From an uncultured Nitrospinaceae bacterium (GTDB lineage: Bacteria > Nitrospinota > Nitrospinia > Nitrospinales > VA-1): 7,002 nucleotides of DNA. Every line of letters begins with the position of its first letter. The first letter of the stretch is position 1. Positions 1 through 6,444 of the stretch are shown in pieces. The position numbers and the translations under genes are program-made. The stretch covers positions 1-7,002 of the forward strand of contig CAJJDL010000142.1 of the NCBI GenBank assembly GCA_905182935.1. Reading direction: 5' to 3'. The notes beneath the pieces are model-generated. The model ran no database searches, was not told the origin of the DNA, and saw only the letters and a list, made by a program, of their open reading frames with translations.

Positions 1-321
1 TATTTTGGTTGGGTTAAAACTAGAGATTGATTGTAAGGTTTCATTGTTGTTAAGTGCTCCTTTCGCTATATTAAAAAATACAGGACGATCTAGATTAGAA
101 TTACTGCTAGAAAAATACAGTAAGCTGTCTTCGGTTTTTTTTCGAAAAAAGAAAAACTGATCCCATGCTTTCTCTTCATCTTCTGTTTTAAAGGTAGGAG
201 TTGGGTATTCAAAATTTTCAATAAAAACTGCAGACAAACTAAAGTGCTTATCTAATTGATTGATGAAGTATTTGTGAGGCAGTTGATTACTTGTGATAAC
301 TATTAATTTTTGATTGGTCAT
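1..321 (-). CDS. Formyltransferase-like protein, N-terminal part (runs off left edge)
   Basis: The first 107 codons of a minus-strand gene are present; the frame is open to the window edge, so the C-terminus is missing. The protein begins MTNQKLIVITSNQLPHKYF, a hydrophobic beta strand (KLIVITS) followed by a polar helix and a second strand (AVFIEN). This resembles the Rossmann-like opening of formyltransferase-family proteins related to methionyl-tRNA formyltransferase and sugar N-formyltransferases. The acidic WDQFFFFR stretch (residues 53-60) and the FNPTKI run-in to a likely next strand (102-107) also fit. The catalytic Asn-His-Asp region lies outside the window, so activity cannot be judged. 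The start is forced: an in-frame TAA lies nine codons upstream with no other start codon between. No good Shine-Dalgarno is visible. Family assignment rests on the pattern of the N-terminus only; another Rossmann-fold enzyme is possible. Confidence 0.5.
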   Translation of the reverse strand, partial: MTNQKLIVITSNQLPHKYFINQLDKHFSLSAVFIENFEYPTPTFKTEDEEKAWDQFFFFRKKTEDSLLYFSSSNSNLDRPVFFNIAKGALNNNETLQSISSFNPTKI

Positions 322-604
322 TTCAGTAAAATTAGATAATGAGTATTAATAATAAAAATCTCTGCAGTTATCGCTACAAATTGAACTAATAAATGGAAAC
401 GAGTAAATCGATAATAATAGTGATCGGTAATAACTAAATATAAAATATTATGACTATATCATGTATGTGTTCGTGCGATTAAATGCTTCAAAAGTATTAT
501 GGTAGTTTGCCGATACATGATCTGCTGACTCGGCGATATAGCTTGTTTTGTGGGTTTCGGAATTCTTTTTGGAATGAGGTGCTTTATAAATTTGGGTATT
601 ATTG
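322..604. other. Intergenic gap between propeller gene and formyltransferase-like gene
   Basis: This 283-bp AT-rich spacer holds no convincing gene. It contains a 9-bp perfect inverted repeat, ATCATGTAT (458-466) and ATACATGAT (513-521), and a 5-bp repeat, GCCGA (509-513) and TCGGC (530-534). Neither is followed by a T-tract on either strand, so neither is called a terminator. A partial Fur-like sequence at 335-353 is reported as a finding. Confidence 0.5.
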
Positions 605-1939
605 TTATTTTGAGGTAGGAAATAATTTTATCAACCCATAAAAGGCTAAGCCGATCATCGCAATGGAAGAAATGTTGACCAGCCAATAAAAATATGCTCC
701 AAAAAATCTTCCGGTATGAATTTCTATAATTAATTTAGAAAGCTTCATTTTAAAGTGATCTTGTTCTAATGCATGAGTTGCACTTCCTAAGTCAATAATA
801 TCCCAAAGAGTGCCATTGTTTTTTGAGATAAATAAATCCGTTTCCGATGCTATAAGTAAAAGTGAATTTATACTACTTGAAATAGGAGTAGTTAAGATTT
901 TCTTAATTGGCCCTATTCCCAATTTGTAACGTTGAAACTCTCTTTGTGACATTGAATTTAGGTGTTTCTCAAATTCTTCACTTGTTAAGTTATATTTATT
1001 TGGTGTGATGTCCCGCCAAATATCGCCACTATTTTCCGTGTAAAATAAACCCTTGTCGGAACCAAGGAAGATACTGGCATTATCTTGTTTATCGATAGCC
1101 AAGGTAGTAATATTTTTTAAATATTTATTTTTATCTTTAATCCAGTTAAGGCCCCCATTGAATGATTTATAGAACCCTTTACCTGTTCCTATGAAAATAA
1201 ATTCTGGGTCGGTTTTCAGCGTTATGATACTTGAAATTTCTTTAGGGATGTCAGTCCATTTTTTTTCTACAATATCCCCATCAACGCTATTTCTATAGAC
1301 ACTATTTTTAGTGCTTATGATGAGTTGACTAGGTTTAGCAGCAGAAAATTGAATAGTTTGAATATTTTTGTTTTTAAGAACCTTATCCTTCACTGGCCGC
1401 CAAAGATCTTCTCTCTCTGATGAAACAAATAGGCCACTTTGGGTTGCTGCATATATAACTTTAGTTTTATTAGGGTCAATTAGAAGATCGTTAATAAAAA
1501 CATTTGTTAATCCATGAGCTTTATCGAACCACTTATTCCAGCTTTCACCTTGATCTTCTGATTTAAATATACCTTTTGGAGTACCTGCATACATTAGCTG
1601 TGAATTTTTTGGATCTATTGCGAGTGCTCGAATATCCTGACTGAATAATCCTTGCTTCAACTGTATCCAACTTTTTCCTGAATTAATGGAACGGTATAAA
1701 CCATGGTCTGTCCCGACATAGATTAGAACTTTATTGCCAAGAGTAATGGAGGCAAGTGATTGAATGGATCGATGTGTTTCTGCTATTTGATAATATTTGT
1801 CAGGAATGAACTTACCCTCGATCACTTTCTTATTTAGATCTAATGAGTCTGCGTTTATTAAAATAATGCCGGAGACTGAGAGCAAAAATAAGAAAAGAAA
1901 ACAGGCTAAACCCAACCATTTGAGGAAAATCTGAATCAT
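605..1939 (-). CDS. Membrane-anchored seven-bladed beta-propeller (BNR/Ycf48-like repeats) with PepSY-type terminal helices
   Basis: This is a 444-residue protein. An N-terminal membrane helix (about 8-29, KWLGLACFLFLFLLSVSGIIL) leads to a large extracytoplasmic region and a C-terminal helix (about 414-438). BNR/Asp-box-type motifs (SxDxGxxW) recur as SINSGKSW (84-91), SEDQGESW (127-134), a degenerate copy ending W180, another near W228, SFNGGLNW (259-266), TENSGDIW (301-308) and SKNNGTLW (372-379). That gives seven blades, consistent with a Ycf48-like/sortilin-like propeller. Both ends resemble PepSY-associated membrane proteins: a WLGL...SGIILIN first helix and an IHTGRFFG (407-414) lead into the last. 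The likely role is a periplasmic partner or scaffold in iron or redox handling, inferred from its neighbours; no enzymatic motif is visible. The start is fixed by an in-frame TAG three codons upstream. A 295-bp gap separates it from the permease gene, so it may have its own promoter. Confidence 0.75.
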   Translation of the reverse strand: MIQIFLKWLGLACFLFLFLLSVSGIILINADSLDLNKKVIEGKFIPDKYYQIAETHRSIQSLASITLGNKVLIYVGTDHGLYRSINSGKSWIQLKQGLFSQDIRALAIDPKNSQLMYAGTPKGIFKSEDQGESWNKWFDKAHGLTNVFINDLLIDPNKTKVIYAATQSGLFVSSEREDLWRPVKDKVLKNKNIQTIQFSAAKPSQLIISTKNSVYRNSVDGDIVEKKWTDIPKEISSIITLKTDPEFIFIGTGKGFYKSFNGGLNWIKDKNKYLKNITTLAIDKQDNASIFLGSDKGLFYTENSGDIWRDITPNKYNLTSEEFEKHLNSMSQREFQRYKLGIGPIKKILTTPISSSINSLLLIASETDLFISKNNGTLWDIIDLGSATHALEQDHFKMKLSKLIIEIHTGRFFGAYFYWLVNISSIAMIGLAFYGLIKLFPTSK

Positions 1940-2234
1940 ATGCGACTATCAATTCTGCCAATAAGGCATTATAAGTGAGTGGTTTAAAGCATTACTTTAA
2001 GTGTTTCAATAGTTTTCTAACACTTTCGACTGATACTTTTACCAGTGTTCAGTGAAGATTATAGCCTGGAAACATATTACATAACTGCTATTTTCAACGC
2101 AATAAACTTTAAATTAATGGAGCAAAGTTAAAGAATTTTAAATATTGCTAATTAAATATTAAATAATTGAAATGAATTAATTAATGGATTTTTAAGAGGA
2201 TTTTAAACGCACCTTAATTAGTTTGAAATATTTT
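1940..2234. other. Intergenic spacer between permease and propeller genes
   Basis: This is 295 bp of AT-rich sequence without a supportable gene. On the minus strand there are two exact TATAAT hexamers; the nearer one (1968-1973) is about 30 bp ahead of the propeller start, but neither has a good -35 at normal spacing. Two inverted repeats are present and listed separately. No hairpin followed by a T-run is seen, so transcription from the permease gene may read through. Confidence 0.5.
1999..2025. repeat. 7-bp inverted repeat with 13-nt loop
   Basis: AAGTGTT (1999-2005) and AACACTT (2019-2025) are perfectly complementary around a 13-nt loop. No T-tract follows on either strand, so it is more likely an operator-like site or an RNA hairpin in the leader of the propeller gene than a terminator. 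Short AT-rich repeats of this kind also arise by chance. Confidence 0.3.
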
Positions 2235-2243
2235 CTAATCAAG
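2213..2243 (-). repeat. Hairpin spanning the permease stop codon
   Basis: On the minus strand CTTGATTAG (2243-2235, which includes the TAG stop) pairs with CTAATTAAG (2221-2213). The stem is nine pairs with one G-U, around a 13-nt loop. No U-run follows, so it is a poor intrinsic terminator. It could stabilise the 3' end of the upstream message or mean nothing. Confidence 0.3.
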
Positions 2244-4394
2244 AGGTGGCTCTGGGTTTTTTTTCTTCGGCATGATCGCGAAGCCTAGGCGTTCATAGCC
2301 ATCAATTAGTTTTTCTTCTAATGAACGTACATGATCGGACAATTCGTGGACTTGCGAGTCAATTTCCTTTAAGTGACCAGAAAGCTCTTGTAGGTCTTTA
2401 TCCTTGGTATCTTTAAGGAATAATTCGCAACGTTGCGCGTGGTCGGAGATGTGTTCGGCTAGATCATGAACAAAACCGATATCATTTTGGATATGGCTAG
2501 TTTCTTCTAAAAGGTCTTTGGAGTCGACTTCAGGTTTAATTACGAAAGTATAAATTATTCCCACTAAAAATATAATTAAGAGAAGACTCTGAGCAATAAA
2601 TGTTTCCCATGTAGGATACATTCCCAACCAGGAAATTTCAGGGGCAAAATCTGCTGCTGTCAATGAGACGGCTTCACCCATTTGTAGTTCATGGATCCCT
2701 TTGCCCATAAATGTAAATGCCATAAAATAAAGCAATATACTGGTGAATCCAAAAAACCATTTAATGGGTACTTTAACTCCTATCTTATTAATCAAGACAA
2801 ACATGCCCGCTAAAAAAACACAACCAACCAAAAAGCCTGGTATGATTCCTTTGCTGATCTCCCCAGCGTACAAATATAGAGCCTTATAGAATAGAACTGT
2901 TTCAAAACCTTCACGGTAGACAGCAAGAAAAGCTACCATACCCAAAGCAAAAACATTGCCAGTCGTAATCGCTTGAGTCATTTTACCGGTAATGTAGCTT
3001 TGCCATTTTTGGGTTTCTATTTTTGTGAGTAGCCAATAACTAACCCAAAATAAGACAACTACAGCAACAAGCATGATACAACCTTCCAAAAGTTCCTGCT
3101 TAGCCATACTTATGTTCAGGACTTCGTGGATAATATAAGCGGTTAAAAAACTCGCTATAATTCCAATAGTTACGCCACGATAAACTACCTTTATTTTTTC
3201 TTTGTTTCTCGATTTAACAAGAAAGGCTATTAAGGCTGCAACAATTAGTATTGCTTCAAAACCTTCACGAACAATTATTGAAAAAGACTGGAGAAATAAA
3301 CCTGTAAACCCAACCTTTTGTTCGAGAATGGTTTGAGCTTCGTGTAAATCATTTTGAATGTTCTGATTAATTTTTTTTACATGATCTAGGTCAGCGCCTC
3401 TTTTAATTTCAGCACGCAATCGGCCAAAGGAAGACTCAAGGCGGAGCCCTAATTCTTTATTCTTAGTTACTAGACCCGTTTCAATAGTTTCATAGCTTAA
3501 ATAGGCATCGAATGCCATTTCAGCTGACTTTTCAACCTCACCCGCCTTAAAGGCTTTTATACTTAGATTTAAAACCCTAATCACATCGGCAATTGCTTGT
3601 TTTGTAGAACCTGAAGTTCGATTGGTATCTATAGTTGTTGTGACAACTGGAAGCTCTAAGTTTTTATTTGAAAATGTTCGAATGTAATAGGTAACATCCC
3701 ACAAGTCATCTTCAGGAAGAATTTCTGACCAGGCCATCATCAAAGTATTTGCTACTCCAACAGAAATTACTTCATAATTATCGTATGCAGTACTGTGCTT
3801 ATTACCTGTTACCTTAGGGTCAGAAAGAACAGCTGGCACTGGATCAATTTTTGAAGAAAGAGGGCCATCGCCACCTCCAGTTATACCGTGACATATAGTA
3901 CAATTAGCTTTAAAAATAGTTTTACCATTCTGGATATTTATTGCTCGTGTAGGCAATTTACTTATTTCAATACCCAATTCCTTCAATAATTGAGAGCTGA
4001 TTGTGTTGGCAGCAATTGTTATTTCGCTTGGGTCATGCTTGTTTTTTATAGCGGCCCGAAGGGCTGTGAACTTTTTTTTCAGCACTTCAGAATTTTTTAA
4101 GTTTGGCATATAGCCGATAATAGTTTGGTATCTCTCAAAAGATTGTTCTAGGAATATTCTGCTTTCTTCATATTCTGTAGGGTTGACTACCGTGCCATTT
4201 TCAATTGCGAGTTTGTATTCTTTTGCCAAAATATCAAGCATCATGACAACTTTCTTGGCTTTTTCGATTGCTACTTCGGGAGTTGCTTTGGCGAGCCCTA
4301 ATGAAGGCAAGGTGGCTAGAAAAAAGAAAAATAAAATAAATATAAAAAATTGGTTTGTTGATCCAAATTTTAAAAAATTAATTTTCAATGTCAT
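2235..4394 (-). CDS. Cytochrome c / FTR1-family iron permease fusion
   Basis: This 719-residue inner-membrane protein is predicted to import iron, with a periplasmic heme domain coupled to the permease. In order: a signal peptide (hydrophobic 15-33, probable cleavage after LGLA at 35); a helical periplasmic domain (about 40-142); a cytochrome c domain (about 150-245) with the heme motif CTICH (C165, C168, H169) and likely distal Met at 219 or 220; a second helical domain (about 265-358) resembling the first; then a roughly seven-helix FTR1 region (about 363-620) with both signature motifs, REGFE (376-380) and REGFE (494-498), whose acidic residues bind iron in the Ftr1/EfeU family. A charged, His-rich coiled coil (626-705) follows, predicted to be cytoplasmic by helix count. 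An AGGA five bases before the ATG supports the start. It lies 101 bp downstream of the Fur-controlled ferredoxin gene, on the same strand. Substrate oxidation state and electron partner are not shown by the sequence. Confidence 0.93.
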   Translation of the reverse strand: MTLKINFLKFGSTNQFFIFILFFFFLATLPSLGLAKATPEVAIEKAKKVVMMLDILAKEYKLAIENGTVVNPTEYEESRIFLEQSFERYQTIIGYMPNLKNSEVLKKKFTALRAAIKNKHDPSEITIAANTISSQLLKELGIEISKLPTRAINIQNGKTIFKANCTICHGITGGGDGPLSSKIDPVPAVLSDPKVTGNKHSTAYDNYEVISVGVANTLMMAWSEILPEDDLWDVTYYIRTFSNKNLELPVVTTTIDTNRTSGSTKQAIADVIRVLNLSIKAFKAGEVEKSAEMAFDAYLSYETIETGLVTKNKELGLRLESSFGRLRAEIKRGADLDHVKKINQNIQNDLHEAQTILEQKVGFTGLFLQSFSIIVREGFEAILIVAALIAFLVKSRNKEKIKVVYRGVTIGIIASFLTAYIIHEVLNISMAKQELLEGCIMLVAVVVLFWVSYWLLTKIETQKWQSYITGKMTQAITTGNVFALGMVAFLAVYREGFETVLFYKALYLYAGEISKGIIPGFLVGCVFLAGMFVLINKIGVKVPIKWFFGFTSILLYFMAFTFMGKGIHELQMGEAVSLTAADFAPEISWLGMYPTWETFIAQSLLLIIFLVGIIYTFVIKPEVDSKDLLEETSHIQNDIGFVHDLAEHISDHAQRCELFLKDTKDKDLQELSGHLKEIDSQVHELSDHVRSLEEKLIDGYERLGFAIMPKKKNPEPPLD

Positions 4395-4495
4395 TCCAAT
4401 CCTGTTTAGTATGCGTGAAGGTTGTGATTGTTAATACAGTCTGAAGCAAATCAGAAGGATTATAAAGAACTTCTAAGTTAAAAAAAATTAACTAA
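4395..4495 (-). other. 101-bp spacer inside the ferredoxin-permease transcription unit
   Basis: The spacer holds an inverted repeat, AGTTAA (4476-4481) and TTAACT (4488-4493), around six A/T bases, and a smaller one, AGAAG (4453-4457) and CTTCT (4470-4474). No GC-rich hairpin plus T-run is present, so the two genes are probably co-transcribed. A minus-strand TATAAT at 4459-4464 lacks a matching -35. Confidence 0.4.
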
Positions 4496-4789
4496 TTATG
4501 GTTTCGATAACAGCTTTTTCCAGAAACTCTTTTTATTTTTTTTTAAATTCGCTTCCTCCGGTTCAGGAGTGCGCGCCAACAGGTTTTTATGACTATTCTG
4601 ATCAATGAACAGTTGAATTAAAATATGACATGAGCCACAGTTCCCTCCAGCTTCACATGCTAAAGTCACATCTTTTACTTCGGTCGTATCATTTTTGACA
4701 ATATAAGATCGAATGGTACTTTCGGTAACTTGAAAGCAATTACAAATAATTTCATCCTCTTCAATTTCAGTGGAGGGTACGTATGTCAT
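4496..4789 (-). CDS. Bfd-like [2Fe-2S] ferredoxin with basic C-terminal tail
   Basis: This is a 97-residue BFD-type [2Fe-2S] domain protein. The cluster ligands are readable as C16-x-C18 (ICNCFQ) and C51-x-x-C54 (NCGSC), in the usual CxC...GxxCGxC arrangement; C45 is an extra cysteine near the second pair. In the best-known relative, Bfd reduces bacterioferritin to release stored iron, and its gene is Fur-repressed in several gammaproteobacteria. Related domains also occur in NifU and nitrite reductases. The protein is longer than E. coli Bfd (64 residues): it has a nine-residue acidic N-terminal lead (STEIEEDE) and a tail (about 76-97) ending in a lysine-rich amphipathic stretch, KKNKKSFWKKLLSKP. 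It is the first gene behind the Fur-box promoter and precedes the iron permease gene. The ribosome site is odd: AGGGA abuts the ATG, so a weaker GAG seven bases away may be used. No bacterioferritin gene is in the window. Confidence 0.85.
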   Translation of the reverse strand: MTYVPSTEIEEDEIICNCFQVTESTIRSYIVKNDTTEVKDVTLACEAGGNCGSCHILIQLFIDQNSHKNLLARTPEPEEANLKKNKKSFWKKLLSKP

Positions 4790-4830
4790 TCCCTAGCTCA
4801 TCAAATGGGATATTATTTAGAGGTCTTATT

Positions 4831-4849
4831 GATAATAGTACTCATTATC
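4831..4849. promoter_or_regulatory. Fur box 1 (proximal)
   Basis: GATAATAGTACTCATTATC matches 16 of 19 positions of the classical consensus GATAATGATAATCATTATC, with both outer hexamers, GATAAT and ATTATC, intact. It overlaps the -10 of the ferredoxin promoter. Predicted function is iron-dependent repression by Fur of the ferredoxin, the permease and possibly the propeller gene. Confidence 0.8.
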
Positions 4850-4863
4850 TAAAACAATGTCAA
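4835..4863 (-). promoter_or_regulatory. Sigma70-type promoter of the ferredoxin-permease operon
   Basis: On the minus strand, a perfect -35 TTGACA (4863-4858) is followed by a 17-base spacer and -10 TACTAT (4840-4835, four of six to consensus). Transcription would begin near 4828, giving a leader of about 39 nt before the ferredoxin ATG. The Fur box at 4831-4849 covers half the spacer and the whole -10, as expected for direct repression. Confidence 0.75.
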
Positions 4864-4900
4864 TACTTTCCTGAAGGAATTAAATCATTATAAGTAATTG

Positions 4901-4920
4901 ATAAATAAAGATTTATTTAT
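4901..4920. repeat. 20-bp AT palindrome between the Fur boxes
   Basis: ATAAATAAA (4901-4909) and TTTATTTAT (4912-4920) form a perfect 9-bp inverted repeat separated by GA. It lies about 40 bp upstream of the ferredoxin -35, where an activator, an architectural protein or an AT-rich upstream element could act. The composition is simple, so chance is not excluded. Confidence 0.4.
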
Positions 4921-4955
4921 TTAATGGACATATCTAATGCCCATAATTTTACGGT

Positions 4956-4986
4956 ATAATAAAAATGATAATCATTATTAAGTTAA
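4956..4986 (-). promoter_or_regulatory. Possible second, upstream promoter over Fur box 2
   Basis: On the minus strand TTAACT (4986-4981) and TATTAT (4961-4956) sit 19 bases apart, with Fur box 2 filling the spacer. The spacing is long and the -35 is four of six, so this is weak as a promoter by itself. The alternative is a plus-strand promoter using the perfect TATAAT at 4955-4960, which lacks a recognisable -35. Confidence 0.35.
4961..4979. promoter_or_regulatory. Fur box 2 (distal)
   Basis: AAAAATGATAATCATTATT matches 16 of 19 consensus positions; the 13-bp core AATGATAATCATT is exact. It lies 111 bp upstream of box 1, directly beside -10-like sequences on both strands. It may reinforce repression of the ferredoxin operon or control a separate, unannotated transcript. 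Confidence 0.8.
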
Positions 4987-5147
4987 CTTGGTGTAGGTAG
5001 GGTCATGCAGATTTAATTATTGTGAGCAATAGGGGTAAGTTTTTATCTTCGTGCACTTAAATTTTTATGAGGAGAGAAGTTTCTTAGGAAATAAATAAAA
5101 TATAGAGAAGTACTATTTTATTAGATGAAAGGTTGAGCGTGATAAGA

Positions 5148-5182
5148 TCACCAGTGGTAACTAGGTTGCCCTTGAAAGGTGA
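5148..5182 (+). repeat. Nested hairpin in the intergenic region
   Basis: TCACC (5148-5152) pairs with GGTGA (5178-5182). Inside it, GGTAAC (5156-5161) pairs with GTTGCC (5165-5170) around a TAG triloop. The inner stem needs one G-U pair as plus-strand RNA and would have a C-A mismatch on the minus strand, a slight hint that the plus strand is the transcribed one. No T-tract follows, so it does not look like a terminator. Confidence 0.3.
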
Positions 5183-5258
5183 CTTTAAAGATCTGTTAAA
5201 ATAATAAAAAAATAAATTTTAAGCAATTGAGGCTTCTAGGCAAGTTTGAAAGCGTCAT

Positions 5259-6140
5259 CTATTTTTTTAAGATTTTTGATATGTCGTCCATTGTCGACTC
5301 AGCCTCTTCCTTTTTTCTCCAAACCCATACCTTAAGAGTCGATCCAAGGTAATACGCTTGGTCTAAAAGTGACTCTCCTTCAACAGCTCCCCAACTACCA
5401 TCTTCTCTTTCAGTTAAGTATTCATATATAGGATTTTCAACAGAAGTATAAAATAATTCCAATTCTTTTTTACTGATTTCTTTTTTTTGAAGAAAATTGA
5501 TGGAAGTATCTTCGATTCCATTTTTTTCCTTGACTAACTCTAAGGCCTCTTCAAAAGATTTCTCGGCAGTTGTTTCTTTGCTAATATTTTCTTCGATTGC
5601 CTTATTTCTCTTCGCAAAAGGATAATGCGAGCCATCTAATTCTTTTCCTATGTGAAAGTCTAGATCAGGAAAAAAAAGGTACACCCAATCATCAAAATCA
5701 ACCTCCATTCCTTCAGAAATTTTAAAATCCGCAGCCGTATCAGGGTTTTTTTGGGTTATTTTATTATAAATATCGATAAAACTCTTGATGGAGTCATATG
5801 CCAATGCGAGGTAGTAGGCATTCATTTTATACCAGTTATTGGTAGAATTTTGTCCATTAATTAGTTTTCGTAACATGAAAATTATTGTGTCGGCACCTTT
5901 AAGGATTTCCCCAGATACTGGAAAATTATGTTTCAGGTAGTTTTGGAGTTTTTCCTGATCGCCCGCAGCTTCAGTAATACCATTTTGCAAATTTGTTTTC
6001 GCATGGTCGAGTGAATGGTAGATGAGTCGTTCATGGTTCAAAGCTCGATGGTAATCGAGGTACTCTTTTAATTCCGAGTTCTTATCCTCTTCAGGATGAG
6101 ATGAAATATTTTTAGTGATATCTTTAGCAAAAGCTAACAT
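5259..6140 (-). CDS. Hypothetical helical protein, function unknown
   Basis: I do not recognise this 293-residue protein. It is soluble-looking, rich in Lys and Glu, contains no cysteine, and has no signal peptide or membrane helix. Visible landmarks are a His-containing helix, HRALNHERLIYHSLDHAK (31-48, with H31, H36, H42 and H46 roughly on a helical period); an aromatic segment, FDDWVYLFFPDLDFHIG (149-165); a charged linker (about 178-228); and a C-terminal helix with VWVWRKKEEAE (271-281). The start is well supported by GAGGAG three bases before the ATG (6144-6149). The gene is divergent from the radical SAM gene across 304 bp, so the two could share a control region. It lies 469 bp from the ferredoxin gene with regulatory sites between, so it is probably not part of the iron operon. 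Whether it is conserved elsewhere cannot be judged here. Confidence 0.8.
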   Translation of the reverse strand: MLAFAKDITKNISSHPEEDKNSELKEYLDYHRALNHERLIYHSLDHAKTNLQNGITEAAGDQEKLQNYLKHNFPVSGEILKGADTIIFMLRKLINGQNSTNNWYKMNAYYLALAYDSIKSFIDIYNKITQKNPDTAADFKISEGMEVDFDDWVYLFFPDLDFHIGKELDGSHYPFAKRNKAIEENISKETTAEKSFEEALELVKEKNGIEDTSINFLQKKEISKKELELFYTSVENPIYEYLTEREDGSWGAVEGESLLDQAYYLGSTLKVWVWRKKEEAESTMDDISKILKK

Positions 6141-6260
6141 TTTCTCCTCAAATTTAAGTATTAGACAGCTATTTTGACTTGATTAGTGAGTAAATTCAAC
6201 CTAATTATGAATATGAAATTATATGAATCTAGGGGAAGGTGCAGTTTATTAGATCATTAA

Positions 6261-6289
6261 TTAACCTGTAATAAGCTAAATCTTATACT
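6261..6289 (+). promoter_or_regulatory. Candidate promoter of the radical SAM gene
   Basis: The -35 TTAACC matches four of six and the -10 TATACT five of six, with a 17-base spacer. It is the best match I found on this strand in the gap, though in AT-rich DNA such matches are common. Confidence 0.35.
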
Positions 6290-6350
6290 ATAATAAATGC
6301 ATCTTATGTTATTGCAGGGTACAATCGTTCTTTGTGAAAAGAGTAATTGT

Positions 6351-6377
6351 CTGAGTTTACATTTGCACTCAGTGAGT
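6351..6377 (+). repeat. Overlapping inverted repeats in the radical SAM leader
   Basis: CTGAGT (6351-6356) and ACTCAG (6367-6372) form a perfect 6-bp stem with a 10-nt loop. The second arm is also part of a tight palindrome, ACTCA-G-TGAGT (6367-6377). The two structures are mutually exclusive in RNA, or the site could be a DNA operator with three ACTCA/TGAGT half-sites (one inverted pair plus the upstream arm). No terminator T-tract follows. Confidence 0.35.
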
Positions 6378-6444
6378 ATTGTAGTTTGGGAGACTTAATT
6401 AACTTTTCTCATTTTAATTTTAAACACCTAGAAAGTTTGAATTA

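Larger units (their letters stand above)
4790..5258. other. 469-bp regulatory intergenic region
   Basis: No supportable protein gene lies here; the longest start-to-stop frames I checked are about 20 codons or fewer. The region holds the ferredoxin promoter, two Fur boxes, an AT palindrome and a nested hairpin, all listed separately. A T-run at 5262-5268 sits just inside the end of the unknown gene, behind only a weak hairpin, so I do not call a terminator. Confidence 0.6.
6141..6444. other. 304-bp divergent intergenic region
   Basis: This region separates two divergent genes. On the plus strand TTAACC (6261-6266), a 17-base spacer and TATACT (6284-6289) form a plausible weak promoter for the radical SAM gene, with a leader of about 150 nt. 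On the minus strand a TATAAT (6223-6218) precedes the unknown gene but has no clear -35. An inverted repeat lies in the plus-strand leader. No Fur box of comparable quality is seen here. Confidence 0.45.

Noticed and set aside
458..521. 9-bp inverted repeat as a terminator for the propeller gene
   Set aside because: The 46-nt loop and lack of a T-tract on the minus strand make it an unlikely terminator; kept only as part of the gap description.
459..686. 75-codon minus-strand open frame overlapping the end of the propeller gene
   Set aside because: It overlaps the propeller's C-terminal membrane helix coding in another frame, has no domain-like composition and no ribosome site; it is a shadow frame.
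4183..4434. 83-codon plus-strand open frame
   Set aside because: It lies antisense to the signal peptide and first domain of the permease fusion, which is clearly the real gene; the hydrophobic look is a by-product of the reverse complement.
5018..5046. Hairpin TATTG-TGAG-CAATA followed by a T5 run on the plus strand, as a terminator; also a chance resemblance to a lac-operator half
   Set aside because: The stem is only five mostly A-T pairs and the T-run starts several bases away; too weak to call a terminator or a specific operator.
5001..5258. Possible riboswitch in the structured intergenic segment
   Set aside because: Compared by eye with cyclic-di-GMP, TPP and cobalamin riboswitch cores, none of the conserved core strings is present.
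5232..5268. Weak stem GCTTC/GAAAGC before a T7 run, as a plus-strand terminator
   Set aside because: The stem has a bulge, few pairs and about eight bases between stem and T-run, and the T-run lies inside the end of the opposing gene.
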